From Ectobius pallidus (lineage: Eukaryota > Arthropoda > Insecta > Blattodea > Ectobiidae), in contig CAXKWD010000007.1 of assembly GCA_964059195.1 (NCBI GenBank), positions 26,361,023 through 26,425,022 on the forward strand: 64,000 nucleotides of DNA. Reading direction: 5' to 3'. The notes under the pieces are model-generated. The model did no database searches. It was not told the origin of the DNA and worked only from the letters and a program-made list of their open reading frames with translations. The number at the start of each line of letters is the position of its first letter. Positions within the stretch are counted from its first letter, which is position 1. Made by a program: the position numbers and the translations under genes. Of this stretch, positions 44,571-56,558 are shown piece after piece.

Positions 44571-47500
44571 TTATTACCTATCGGTTTAAGAGAAAAAGAA
44601 AAAAAGTTGTTATTACCTAATCGATTTAAGGGAAAAGGAAGAAACAAAAAAATTCTTATTACCTAATCCATTTAAGGGAAAAGTTTTTATTTCCTAATCG
44701 ATTTAAGGGAAAAAGAAGAAACAAAAAGTATTTATTACCTAATCGACATAAGGAAAAAATAAGAAACAAAAAAGTTGTTATTACCTAATCAATTTAAGGG
44801 AATAAGAACCAAAAAAGTATTTATTACCTAATCCAAATAAGGAAAAAATAAGGAACAAAAAGATTTTACTACCTAATCCATTTAAGGGAAAAAGAATAAC
44901 CAAAAAAGTATTTATTACCTAATCGAAATAAGGAAAGTAAGAAACAAACCGTTTTTATTACCTAATCGATTTAAGGGAAAAAGAAGAAACAAAAAAGCTC
45001 TTATTACCTAATCCATTTAAGGGAATAAGAAGAACCAAAAAGTATTTATTACCTAATCGATATAAGGAAAAAATAAGAAACAAAAACGTTTTTAATACCT
45101 AATCAATTTAAGGGAATAAGAAACAAAAAAGTATTTATTACCTAATCGAAATAAGGAAAAGTAAGAAACAAAAAAGTTCTTATTACCTAATCCATTTAAA
45201 GGAATAAGAAGAAACAAAAAAGTATTTATTACCTAATCGATATAAGGAAAAAATAAGAAACAAAAAAGTTCTTATTACCTAATCCATTTAAGGGAATAAG
45301 AAGAAACAAAAAAGTTCTTATTACCTAATCCATTTAAGGGAATAAGAAGAACCAAAAAGTATTTATTACCTAATCGATATAAGGAAAAAATAAGAAACAA
45401 AAAAGTTTTTATTTCCTAATCAATTTAAGGGAATAAGAACCAAAAGAGTATTTATTACCTAATCGAAATAAGGAAAAGCAAGAAACAAAAAAGTTCTTAT
45501 TACCTAATCCATTTAAGGGAATAAGAAGAAACAAAAAAAGTTATTATTACCTAATCCATTTAAGGGAATAAGAAGAACCAAAAAGTATTTATTACCTAAT
45601 CGATATAAGTAAACCATTAGAAACAAAAAGTTCTTATTACCTAATCAATTTAAGGGAATAAGAAGAACCAAAAGAAGTATTTATTACCTAATCCATTTAA
45701 GGGAATAAGAAGAACCAATAAGTATTTATTACCTAATCGATATAAGGAAAAAATAAGACACAAAACAGTTCTTATTACCTAATCCATTTAAGGGAATAAG
45801 AAGAAACAAAAAAGTATTTATTACCTAATCGATATAAGGAAAAAATAAGAAACAAAAAAGTTTTTATTACCTAATCCATTTAAGGGAATAAGAAGAACAA
45901 AAAAGTATTTATTACCTAATCGATATAAGGAAAAAATAATAAACAAAAAGTTTTTATTACCTAATCCATTTAAGGGAATAAGAAGAAAAAAAGTATTTAT
46001 TACCTAATCGAAATAAGGAAAAATAAGAAACAAAAAAGTTCTTATTACCTTATCCATTTAAGGGAATAAGAAGAACAAAAAGGTATTTATTACCTAAACG
46101 ATATAAGGAAAAAATAAGAAACAAAAAGTTTTTATTACCCAATTCATTTAAGGGAATAAGAAGAACCAAAAAGTATTTATGACCTAATCGATATAAGGAA
46201 AAAATAAGAAACAAAAAAGTTCTTATTACCTAATCCATTTAAGGGAATAAGAAGAACCAATAAGTATTTATTACCTAATCGATATAAGGAAAAATAAGAA
46301 ACCACAAAGTTTTTATTACCTAAACCATTTAAGGGAATAAGAAGAACAAAAAGTATTTATTACCTAATCGATATAAGGAAAAAATAATAATAAAAAAGTT
46401 TTTATTACCTAATCCATTTAAGGGAATAAGAAGAACAAAAAAGTATTTATTACCTAATCGAAATAAGGAAAAAATAATAAACAAAAAAGTTTTTATTACC
46501 TAATCCATTTAAGGGAATAAGAAGAACAAAAAGTATTTATTACCTAATCGAAATAAGGTAAAAATAAGAAACAAAAAGTTCTTATTACCTATTCCATTTA
46601 AGGGAATAAGAAGAACCAAAAAGTATTTATTACCTAATCGATATAAGGAAAAAATAAGAAACAAAAAAGTTTTTATTACCTAATCCATTTAAGGGAATAA
46701 GAAGAACCAAAAAGTATTTATTACCTAATCGATATAAGGAAAAAATAAGAAACAAAAAAGTTTTTATTACCTAATCCATTTAAGGGAATAAGTAGAACAA
46801 AAAGTATTTATTACCTAATCGATATAAGGAAAAAATAATAAACAAAAAAGTTTTTATTACCTAATCCATTTAAGGGAATAAGACGAAACAAAAAAGTATT
46901 TATTACAGAAATCATTTAAGGGAATAAGAAGAACAAAAAAAGTATTTATTACCTAATCGAAATAAGGAAAAAATAAAAAAAAAGTTCTTATTACCTAATC
47001 CATTTAAGGGAATAAGAAGAAACAAAAAAGTTGTTATTACCTAATCCATTTAACGGAATAAGAAGAAACAAAAAGTATTTATTACCTAATCGATATAAGG
47101 AAAAAATTAGAAACAAAAAGTTCTTATTACCTAATCCATTTAAGGGAATAAGAAGAACCAAAAAAAGGTATTTATTACCTAATCGATGTAAGGAAAAAAT
47201 TAGAAACAAAAAAGTTCTTATTACCTAATCCATTTAAGGGAATAAGAAGAAACAAAAAAGGATTTATTACCTAATCGATATAAGGAAAAAATAAGAAACA
47301 AAAAGTTTTTATTACCTAATCCATTTAAGGGAATAAGAAGAACAAAAATGTATTTATTACCTAATCGAGATCAGGAAAAAATAATGAACAAAAAGTTTTT
47401 ATTACCTAATCCATTTAAGGGAATAAGAAGAACAAAAAAGTATTTATTACCTAATCGAAATAAGGACAAATAAGAACCAAAAAAGTTTTTATTACCTAAT

Positions 47501-48935
47501 CGAATTAAGGGAAAAAGAAGAAACAAAAACTTCTTATTACCTAATCAATTTAAGGGAATAAGAAGAACCAAAAAAGTATTTATTACCTAATCAAAGTAAG
47601 GAAAAATAAGAAAAAAGTTCTTATTATCCAATCTATTTAAGGGAATAAGAAGAACCAAAATCGTATTTATTACCTAATCGAAATAAGGAAAAAATAAGAA
47701 ACAAAAAAGTGTTTATTACCTAATCCATTTAAGGGAATATGAAAAAACAAAAAAGTATTTATAACCTAATCGAAGTAAGGAAAAATAAGAAAAAGTTCTT
47801 ATTACCTAATCTATTTAAGGGAATAAGAAGAACCGAAAAAGTATTTATTACCTAATCGAAATAAGGAAAAAATAAGAAACAAAAAAGTTCTTATTACCTA
47901 ATCCATTCAAGGGAATAAGAAGAACCAAAAAAGTTTTTATTACCTAATCGAATTAAGGGAAAAAGAAGAAACAAAAAGTTCTCATTACCTAATCCATTTA
48001 AGGGAAAAAGAATAAACAAAAAAGTATTTATTACCTAATCGAAGTAAGGAAAAATAAGAAATAAAAAAGTTCTTATTACCTAATCTATTTAAGGGAATAA
48101 GAAGAACCAAAAACGTATTTATTACCTAATCGAAATAAGGAAAAAATAAGAAACAAAAAAGTTTTTATTACCTAATCCATTTAAGGGAATAAGAAGAAAC
48201 AAAAATGTATTTATTACCTAATCCAAATAAGGAAAAGTAAGAAACAAACAGTTTTTCTTACCTAATCGATTTAAGGGAAAAAGAAGAAACAAAAAAGTTC
48301 TTATTACCTAATCTATTTAAGGGAATATGAAGAACCAAAAACGTATTTATTACCTAATCGAAGTAAGGAAAAATAAGAAACAAAAAAGTTCTTATTACCT
48401 AATCTATTTAAGGGAATAAGAATAACCAAAAAAGTTTTTATTGCCTAATCGATTTAAGGGAAAAAGAAGAAACAAAACATTTTTATTACCTAATCCATTT
48501 AAGGGAATAAGAAGAATCAAAAAAGTATTTATTACCTAATCGTAGTAAGGAAAAAATAAGATACAAAAAAGTTTTTATTACCTAATCGATTTAAGGGAAT
48601 AAGAAGAAAGAAAAAAGTTTTTATTACCTAGTCCATTTAAGGGAATAAGAAGAATTAAAAAAGTATTTATTACCTAATCGAAATAAGGGAAAAATAAGAA
48701 AAAAAGTTTTTATTACCTAATCGATTTAAGGGAAAAAGAAGAAACATAAAAGTTCTTATTACCTAATCGATTTAAGGAAAAAAGAAGAAACACAAAAGTT
48801 TTTATTACCTAATCGATTTAAGGAAAAAAGAAGATACAAAAAAGCTTTTATTACCTAATCCATTTACGGGAATTAGAAGAAACATATTTTTACTATGTAA
48901 TCTATTTAAGAAAATATGGAGAAACAAGAATAATT
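44571..48935. repeat. Satellite array, monomer about 44-46 bp, largely dimeric
   Basis: About a hundred tandem monomers beginning TTATTACCTAATC. Two main types alternate through much of the array: type A with CATTTAAGGGAATAAGAAG and type B with GATATAAGGAAAAAATAAG, giving a dimer of about 90 bp. Edge monomers at both ends are the most diverged, as expected if unequal exchange homogenises the centre. Open frames across the array are by-products of the period. The monomer core resembles part of the 1.8-kb repeat unit (TTATTATTACCTAATC...TAAGGGAA at 20047). Confidence 0.97.
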
Positions 48936-50340
48936 CAACTATTTTATGGAAAAATGTTATCTTACTATTGATGTATTGGAATATAATTAAATTCATTTTA
49001 TCATAATATATAAGTATTATAATGTGTATAATAAAAACTCTGTTATTTGAAATATTTTGTCTGAGATTTTTTAACATCAATTGTAGGTTAGTAATTATTA
49101 ATTTTGTAGGCCTATGAATTAAATAACTTGTTTTTAAATAAACTCAGATTTTTTAACATAAAATTTAAATATACTTGAATTTTATAATAATCCTTCGAAA
49201 TATATTATGTTTGGCAAGATTCCCCTTTCACGGTGAATAACAATGTAATCAACTCTGATAAGTCGTTCTTCTTCATTTCAGATTCTAAATACCTATATAA
49301 GGACCTATAATTTGAAAATCCAAAGTCCTTCTTAATTTAATTTCCAATTACAATACAAAACCCGGGCGACGCCGGCCTTTTAAGTTAGTAACCAATATAA
49401 GTTATATGGCTATATTGGATCCAATGGAATTTATGGTGCTGAACGAGGTTGACTCTACAATCCATTTAATAACAAAATAAAGACAATTTCAATTTGACCT
49501 ATATAGGTCTAGTGATATGTAGACATCCGTGTAATTCTTGAGAGACGATAAAACGCGAATACTTCTCATTTCGACAAATGTTTCCAAACTTTTATTTTAC
49601 TGCATCCATAATACCCCCCAAAACATACTTTTATATCGCGAAATAACGCCAATTCACATAAAAACATAAACGAAATGAACATAATCCCAGTTCTAAAACA
49701 AATTGTAGGAAAAAATGGACAAAATCTTAACATTAATTCGTTTTTAAGTAATATTTTCAACATAGGCCTATAAATGCTTCGACTATTTTGCCGTAGAGAG
49801 GTAATTTCGCTCTAAAGGGAGCTGCTCATTGCATATCATGCAGTCAAGGAGGAAGACCACATCAACCAACGATAAATCAAAATAAACCTACCATAAATTC
49901 TAACTTCTGTGGGTCCCCAAATTCAGTTTTAAGGGAATATTCCAAATATTAATATCCAATGTAGTTATCAATAGACCTACCTAATTAAGAGGAGTAACTA
50001 TGGACTAAAAAGTTCGAAATGGCTAAATATTTCCTGCAATAAATATAAAAACAAGCGGCGGGAATTTTTAATTAAGCTGACAATAAAAATACCTGGTTTT
50101 CAGGAAGCTAATTTATGATAATTACAATGAGTGGATTAAAAAATTTGCACAGATAGATCATATTTTAAAAATACCACCGCCAACTTAGTAATAACACCAA
50201 CATTTTAAGATGAATTTTTTCTTAAAAATAAAACCACTTTCAAGGATGTCTAGTTATATGCTATCTTGTGTATACAAGCGACGAGACTAGAATGTATCTA
50301 GAACTGAATTCTATAGCCGGCCCATCCTTCTTGCAGCCTA
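48936..50340. other. No gene recognised; repeat fragment at 49262-49350
   Basis: The fragment around CGTTCTTCTTCATTTCAGATTC is a relative of 25430-25505. Otherwise AT-rich. Confidence 0.45.
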
Positions 50341-50590
50341 TTATAAAAGGTAAAAGTAAAAGTAAAGTGTTCCCTATACAGGCCATGGAGGCCCAGAGGA
50401 TTCCAGGAGGTTGAGGCTCCCAGATTTTGGAGATTCGGCACATGAAGGTGGTAAGGTGGTAAGCCTTACGCACCGGCCGCCTTTACCCCCATGATTGTTC
50501 CTGGTACTCATTTCTGTTAGAGGCTGAGTCGACCCCAGGGCCATAGTGCCACCAGAAGGATTAGGTACTGAAGGTACTGAAGACAAACAA
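50341..50590. repeat. Dispersed repeat with GTAAAA run and GC-rich body
   Basis: AAAAGGTAAAAGTAAAAGTA followed by CAGGCCATGGAGGCCC and a GC-rich body. The short A/GT-rich run resembles the 3' tails of RTE-type elements, so it may be a SINE or an RTE tail on the minus strand. Confidence 0.45.
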
Positions 50591-51754
50591 TGTTGATTCG
50601 AACCAACTTTCTAGTCATATTCATCTTGGCACTGCGATCTCGCCTGTTTTGAATCCGTTTACACGAGTGTACTCAATATGATCAGCATACTAAGACCGAT
50701 TTGAATACAACTTGTAAACATGGTAAACATGAGCTAATTCTTTTCAACACCAATCGAAGAAGTCAAAGTTGGCAGTGAAAATTGAACGAAACGTACGTAT
50801 TTACCTTTAAATACTTTAATGTTATTCGTTTTGTCCTGGGTCATTTAAAACACAAAAAAATTGCCGTTTTGGTGTCTCAGGGCCGAAAAAGATACTTCTA
50901 GTTGAGATATCAAGCAATTTGTGTTTTGAGATTTCGCCCCAAACCCATGCGAGTTTCTGCGCCACCCTTAATCATATCTATGTATGCGTGGGATGTAAAA
51001 TTCATGTTTATGTCAAAAAACGTGGGAAAAAGTAAGGAGTTTGACTGTCTCACCTCATATTCTGTTATCTCAACATCCAAATGAAACTATCTAGAGGGGG
51101 TTTATGAGTAGAAAAAGCAATCCGAGCCAGGAAGTTCATTTCAATAAACCGTGAAAAAGGGCGGTGAGGAGTGTTACCGGGTATAGGACTCCTCCAAAGA
51201 AGAATGAAAGTGTGGGGAGGAGGGAGTTGTAGAGAGGATAAAGTATTGTTTCATCTTTTTCCCCTACGACCATTTCCGACCAGACATCGAGGAGGGAGGA
51301 GGACAAGAAGTCAAAATCATGGTGCGTATTTTTATAATCTATAATTTATATTCATGGTAAAGAGTGTTACCTATGTTTTGGGCTTCTAATTTGTTTCTTC
51401 TACGTGTTTAATTTAGTTTCTGTTTGCCATATGAATAGAGCATGTTATAAAAATTCAAGTAGCGGTTAAATTTGAAAAACATCACTATGTGATAGAAAGT
51501 TACTTATTTTTAAGCTACTTTCTCAATAGTAAGATTACACTGTGATTTTACACTAATTATTTAGCTTGAAATGTGCCTTAATGAAGAATTGAAAAATTCA
51601 AGACTGACCTAGTTTCTAAGTATTCAATTCATTCAAACCGATGACGTATTTATAGAAGACTTTTGCTTTTAAGTGTATTTTCATTTGGTGCATTTGTGGA
51701 ATATTGCTGCATATTTCTCTGTTAAAATTCTAAGTTTATTGGACCCGATGTTCC
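50591..51754. other. No gene confirmed; possible promoter-proximal exon near 51319
   Basis: A purine-rich stretch (51160-51310) precedes ATG at 51319-51321, which is directly followed by GTGCGT. This could be an exon ending at its start codon, but no downstream exon can be identified. Confidence 0.25.
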
Positions 51755-51758
51755 TTAT
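51755..51758. repeat. Target-site duplication TTAT, left
   Basis: Repeated after the right LTR at 58152-58155. Confidence 0.75.
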
Positions 51759-52117
51759 TGTAGCAATTCATATTTTATAGGTTAATTTAATTGCTACAGT
51801 TTCTATTGTTTTGCCTGTGATGTGAGCTAGAGAGAAAGTAAGAGTATTTAAAAGTCTGCCTGTATGAGCAGCTGACGTGTCATTGCCCTCTCTCCTCTAG
51901 TCTTGGCAACACTGTCATTTTATATGCCGTCTGGCATCATGGCTTGCTTCTGACGCATTGCTGTGTTGGGCTCGCTCGGCCGATGTCTGTCTAGATTGAA
52001 TGTGTTAATCTGTATTATTGGGAGAAAGAATTTCGATTCAGTTTTGTTTTATGGATGTGGTAAAAGTAAATACGATTGGCTAATTATGCATGATGGCTGT
52101 GTCTGCTGAATGTATGA

Positions 52118-52146
52118 TGACGTCATTTGTAAGATCTCTATAAAAG
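52118..52146 (+). promoter_or_regulatory. LTR promoter: CRE plus TATA box
   Basis: The palindromic CRE/ATF site TGACGTCA (52118-52125) lies 13 bases before TATAAAAG (52139-52146). This would start transcription near 52170, so U3 is about 410 bp. The 3' LTR carries the same pair at 56894-56922. Confidence 0.7.
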
Positions 52147-52276
52147 GGCATGGGACATTTCCCACGCCCTCATTTGCATCTACGTGGTCCGGGGAATGGT
52201 ATGTAGTTCTATTATGATTTAAAGCGCCAATATTTAGGCGCCATTTTGGCTTCGTTTCTTCTCTTGGATCATGTTT

Positions 52277-52285
52277 CAGGTACGT
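52277..52285 (+). promoter_or_regulatory. Splice-donor-like site downstream of the LTR promoter
   Basis: CAG|GTACGT fits the donor consensus, about 110 bases after the predicted start. The other LTR has it at 57053-57061. Confidence 0.4.
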
Positions 52286-52500
52286 GGAAGTTGTATAGAA
52301 TGAAATATGTTAGTATATAAGTGCGGGAACTGCATGGTTATGTAATTATGTCATTTTAGGTTTGCCCAAGCATGCGTTTGTGTCTTTTGCATTTTGTGTT
52401 TTGATGGTGGCGTTGTAGATGTGAATGAAGTTTAAGATAGAGCATTTAGTATGAAGATGTGTCAGATATTAGCAGATGATTTGTTCGGCCACCATCATTA

Positions 52501-52888
52501 CATAGGCGTAGCGAGGGGGGGGTTTTGGGGGTTTGAACCCCCCCCCCCCATTGAATAAAAAATGGAAAATTGTATAATTTTTTTAAGTCTGCCCATAAAT
52601 TGCTTAATACAAGTATAAAGCGTGGGAAGCTTAAAACTCGTTATTTTGCGTCTTAATTTTTAAAATTTTCCGGGGAAGGACCCCCGGAAGCTTAAAACTT
52701 GTTATTTTGCATCTTAATTTTTAAAATTTTCCGTGGGAGAACCCCCGGAAGCTTAAAACTCGTTATTTTGCATCTTAATTTTTAAAATTTTCCGGGGGAG
52801 GGCCCCCGGACCCCCCTCTCCTTCCATACTCGCCAGACCCCGCGGATGTTATAACCCCCCCCATATGGTCGGCCTGGCTACGCCTATG
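52501..52888 (+). mobile_element. hAT-type MITE nested in the 5' LTR, 388 bp
   Basis: Ends CATAGGCGTAGC and GCTACGCCTATG are inverted repeats. The 8-bp duplication CATCATTA flanks it (52493-52500 and 52889-52896), and the 3' LTR shows the unoccupied site with a single CATCATTA. Inside are a G-run/C-run hairpin (52513-52551) and three copies of a roughly 60-bp repeat starting GGAAGCTTAAAACT. No coding capacity. Confidence 0.95.
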
Positions 52889-53773
52889 CATCATTATGTA
52901 GAGTAATTATGCAAGACGGTTAAATTTATTGCATGCTGGGATATTAATTGTAGAGGTTGGGTCTTTCGTATTTTTCTTTCATGCAGTATCCTCTTGTCTT
53001 CCACGTTCCTGAACATGTATTGTTTTCCAAATTTAATTGTCTTTTATTTATATATTTTGTTCCCCGTTTTTGATATCCACATTTTGCAAATGAGCCTGGC
53101 CTAGTAAATGGATAGCAAAGGTCAGTTTTGTCTTTAGGCCTAGATGTTTCTTCAGCATGTGCAATCGGATGTGTAGATGCATGGATGGATGTGTCTGCGC
53201 AGAATATTGGATGCTTGCATTAAAAGGTATGATTGTATGATATTCAAATACTTGTATATTTTACTTTAATTGAAAGGGTACAGTATTATATTTGTAAATA
53301 TTTAGCCGCATGAAATTTATGTTATTAGCAGATACAAATTAATGGAAATTTATTTAAGATCTGTATGTAAAATTATATGCCTTCTATTTCAGGATAAACA
53401 AGAATTATTATGGTGCTTCTCACCGATTAATATATTTATGTTTAATTGGGGCCTTCAGTCCAAATAATATGTCTCCTTTCAGCTTTTAATATTTCTTTTT
53501 ACACTTTTGTTCCACTGTCTAACACATGTTCACATTTTGTATGTAATACTACTTTATTTTAATACATTTTATATTAGCTTCCACGAGAAGTAAAGTTGTA
53601 CTTCTTTCTAGGCGAAGAGGCTGGAAGTCATGTCCAGGCTCTTCGTATTTCCTCTTGTTTCCCCTTCCCTCGGTCAATTTACAGTGCCTCTGAGGAAGAA
53701 TATGGTGCCCAGCTGATTGAAGAAAGAAGAATGTGGTTGTCTGGTGACCGAGTGGGTGGGAGGGGGTTACAAT

Positions 53774-53811
53774 TGGTAGCAGAGCGTGGTTAATAACCAT
53801 TGGTTTCGTCC
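53774..53811 (+). other. Primer-binding site complementary to tRNA-iMet, bipartite
   Basis: TGGTAGCAGAG (53774-53784) matches the complement of the animal initiator tRNA 3' end; a second match, TGGTTTCGTCC (53801-53811), corresponds to the next part of that complement (TGGTTTCGATCC) with one base missing. They are separated by 16 bases. AGAGCGTGG (53781-53789) and CCACGCTCT (53810-53818) can fold this site into a stem-loop. The tRNA sequence is from memory. Confidence 0.75.
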
Positions 53812-56390
53812 ACGCTCTTGCTTTTTCTTTTAACAGTAGTTATGACAGTGGAAATTTTGTGTACATCTCTGAAGCATTATACAAAATTTTAATTTTATGA
53901 AGTGTATTATTTATTGTGTATGAAAGTGTATTTTTATATTTGTGTAGGGTTTGTTTCCATGTACTTCAACTAATATTATGAAACTTACTTTTCATGTCTC
54001 ATCTTGCTGTTGGTCTGAGGCTTTCATGAGCCTGTTTCTAGCTGTCAGTAGGCTCCAACAGTCAGTTGCCTCCAGCTAAACAGGGAAGTGGCTTGCAGCA
54101 GCTTGTGAGGTCTTGTGAAGGAAAAAAAAAGAAGTTTCTGTAACTTCAGATGTCAGTAGGAGTTAGCTGGTTCTGCCAGTCTTCAGTATTAGCCTATTTG
54201 GTAAGTTTTTTCTTTATTTTTTTATTTATTTTGTGTGTAGGCTATATCTGTTAGAAAATTGGCTTTTCCAGTGTTAACTGTAAATCTGGTGTGTCGTGCC
54301 AGTTCTGTTTTTCAATTAAAGCATTACCTATATGAGGAAAATTTATCTTAAAAATTAGGCCTAAGGTCACTCAATGTGCCAGTGATTTAGTTTCTGTGTA
54401 ATATTTCATTCAGTGCAGCTTCAAATAGCAAATGTGAGGTTAGAATAGCCTTTCAGGTAGTTCCTTCTAGTTTTGCCTGTCTGGTTTTAATAAATTCTTC
54501 TCTATAGGGTGCATATTCTTGAGTGTCCATGATAGGCTTTGCTCTTTGGCAGCTAAGCATAAGGCTTGCTGTTTCTGGTTAGATCTTTCTGCCAGTGGAG
54601 TTTTAAGTAACATTTTATATCCCGGATTTGTCTAAAATAATACAAGTATTATACACTATGGGAGTTTGTTTAAGCGTGTGTACCTGTTTTGTGTCGTGTG
54701 AAACTGAGGAATTGACTATCGACAGACGTTTCTGACTTATGACTGACTGTGTGACTTATAATGCGCTTTCCAAAGTGGAACACACATAAATCAGTTGGTT
54801 TCTGTTTAAACAAACTTGAAAATTTACTGGGGAGTCAGGAGAGGTTATGTAAATACTAAACGGGGAGTCAGGAGGTTAAGTTTTTGCCTGCATCTGGAGT
54901 AGTGAAGGATGCAGAGGAACTGCATGTGTTGCAGTTGAAGTTACTGTACTGTAGAATAGAGAGGCTTAGACCGTTGATGTATCCGGTCGGGTCCTGGTAG
55001 GCCTCCAGGGACTTTAGGAGCCCTTTTTCTACTGTTACTGTTCGGAGATACTCGGAAGGAGTTTTCTTTGGACACAGCCTGATTACAATTCTCGAGGGGA
55101 GACATTGGCTCAGTAGCCTTATGGGGGGCAATATTGAGTTTTCTCCAAAAAGCCTATTGTAGGGACACCGCCCACTTAGGTTCTTGAGGTATTGTGGCTG
55201 TTATAGCTTAAATGCTTACCGTACTGTAGATTTGTATTGTCCAGAATGACGTGGAATACTTACTACTGTTTCTTGTGTCCTGAGGACCGTATCGTTTTGT
55301 CTTTTGCCTTGGTAGTTGTTCTTAGAGACGTGGTGTGGTCTGGTTCTGTAGTTAGGAGGAAACTAATTTGGATGACCGCCTGTCATGTCAGGGTGGTAAG
55401 GTCCACTGTGAATCATAGGGAAACTGCTGCATTAGATATTAATGATTTTTCATGATTTTGACTTCCTCCTCAGCCTTGATTTTGTCTTTTGTTCTTGGCC
55501 ATGCTGTATGTTAAGATTTTCAGCATGAGTAAGCAGTGCAGTGCTCTGTGGAAGGAGGCTTATGGGGGCTTCTTTCTGCTTTCTTTCTGCATTTCTTCGG
55601 CCTAAGTATCTTCCCGATTTTACATTGTATATAGAGATCAGGTAAAATGTGAACCTTAAGAATTACCAGGAATTAGTCATCTTTTTTGGAAACAAACCCA
55701 GTGAAAATTGAATTATTTATTTATAGGTTAAGGCATTGTAACTTATGTGAGTAGGATAATTGGCCATTTAAATTGTTGAATGAAATGTTGTGTGAAGTGT
55801 CTAAGTAAAGAGTGTGCATGAGTGAGAATGAGGTTAGGAAATTCTTAATTCTTTGAAAACAGTTATTTTATTTAATACAGTCTAACTTATTAATTTCGGT
55901 TCTCATGTCTTTAATCTAATTTATCAGAGAAGATTTTTCTAGGCTTTAAATTAAAGATTCTTTAGTAAAGAGAGGAGGGAAGGGTTATTTCTCATGTTCT
56001 TGTTTCTGTGAATTCAATAATCTGCCGCTAAGCTTATTTTCACAGGAAGGCCTATCCGCTGAAGCAGATCCTGTATCACTGAGGTGCCTTAAGCTGTGGG
56101 CTACTGCCATGAATCTGGATCCTGGCCAGCTGACCTGTCTGCTGGTGGAGGCTAGTAGATGCAACGGGTCCTGCGTCTCGCCTCCATGAAGGCATCAGTA
56201 GGGGTCAGTGAGCACGTAGTCTGGACACTACCTAGCGAATCTGGAAGTTTGTTATGCAAGTAAAGAGGACACTTGCATGAAGGTATTGTGCTTCTCAGTT
56301 TTTTGGTGCTCTAATGTGGTCAGGCCGATTCTTGGAGTAGGCTTCGTCAGTTTTCGGACACTAATTTTCAGTGACTCAGTCTGACTTTGG

Positions 56391-56558
56391 TGTGGAATAT
56401 ATGTAGACCATATATTCCTCGTTGGGGGCTAGAGATTGTGGCAGTTCTATTTTCACAGGATATTTTATTGCTGCAATTCTGGTTTTGGGTGGAATAAATG
56501 CAGAGCATATATTCCTCTTTGGGGGCTAGAGATTGTAGCAATTCATATTTTATAGGTT
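56391..56558 (+). repeat. 97-bp imperfect duplication spanning the polypurine tract and LTR start
   Basis: The block TATATTCCTC.TTGGGGGCTAGAGATTGT occurs at about 56410-56440 and again at 56509-56538. The second copy runs into the real 3' LTR; the first continues into GGCAGTTCTATTTTCACAGG, a diverged version of the first bases of the LTR. Confidence 0.75.
56521..56533 (+). other. Polypurine tract (imperfect) before the 3' LTR
   Basis: GGGGGCTAGAGAT lies directly before TGTAGC. Two pyrimidines interrupt it, so the primer could be the GGGGG part or the AGAGA part. Confidence 0.5.

Larger units (their letters stand above)
51759..53771 (+). repeat. 5' LTR (1617 bp plus nested MITE)
   Basis: Matches 56534-58151 base for base except for two small differences and the 396 bases of MITE plus duplicated target at 52501-52896. 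Confidence 0.93.
53772..56533 (+). other. Internal region of the LARD-like element, no coding sequence recognised
   Basis: 2762 bp without any RT, integrase, protease or Gag motif in six frames. Open frames (for example 54868-55131 on the minus strand and 55237-55455 on the plus strand) are short and unrecognised. Near its right end a 97-bp unit is imperfectly duplicated. Confidence 0.8.

Noticed and set aside
44571..48935. CRISPR-like array or a gene for a repetitive protein (open frames at 46991-47209 and 47031-47228)
   Set aside because: There are no unique spacers between identical repeats, and monomer lengths vary so the frame is not kept; it is a simple eukaryotic satellite.
50261..50586. 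Protein-coding frames on the minus strand
   Set aside because: They lie within a dispersed repeat; such frames are commonly misannotated repeats.
53596..53793. Small LTR-encoded protein (also at 57976-58218)
   Set aside because: The frame opens with TTG, has no known motif, and its repetition only reflects the two LTRs.
54868..55455. Gag or accessory ORFs inside the LARD-like element
   Set aside because: Frames of 72-87 residues without any retroelement motif and with no supporting codon pattern.
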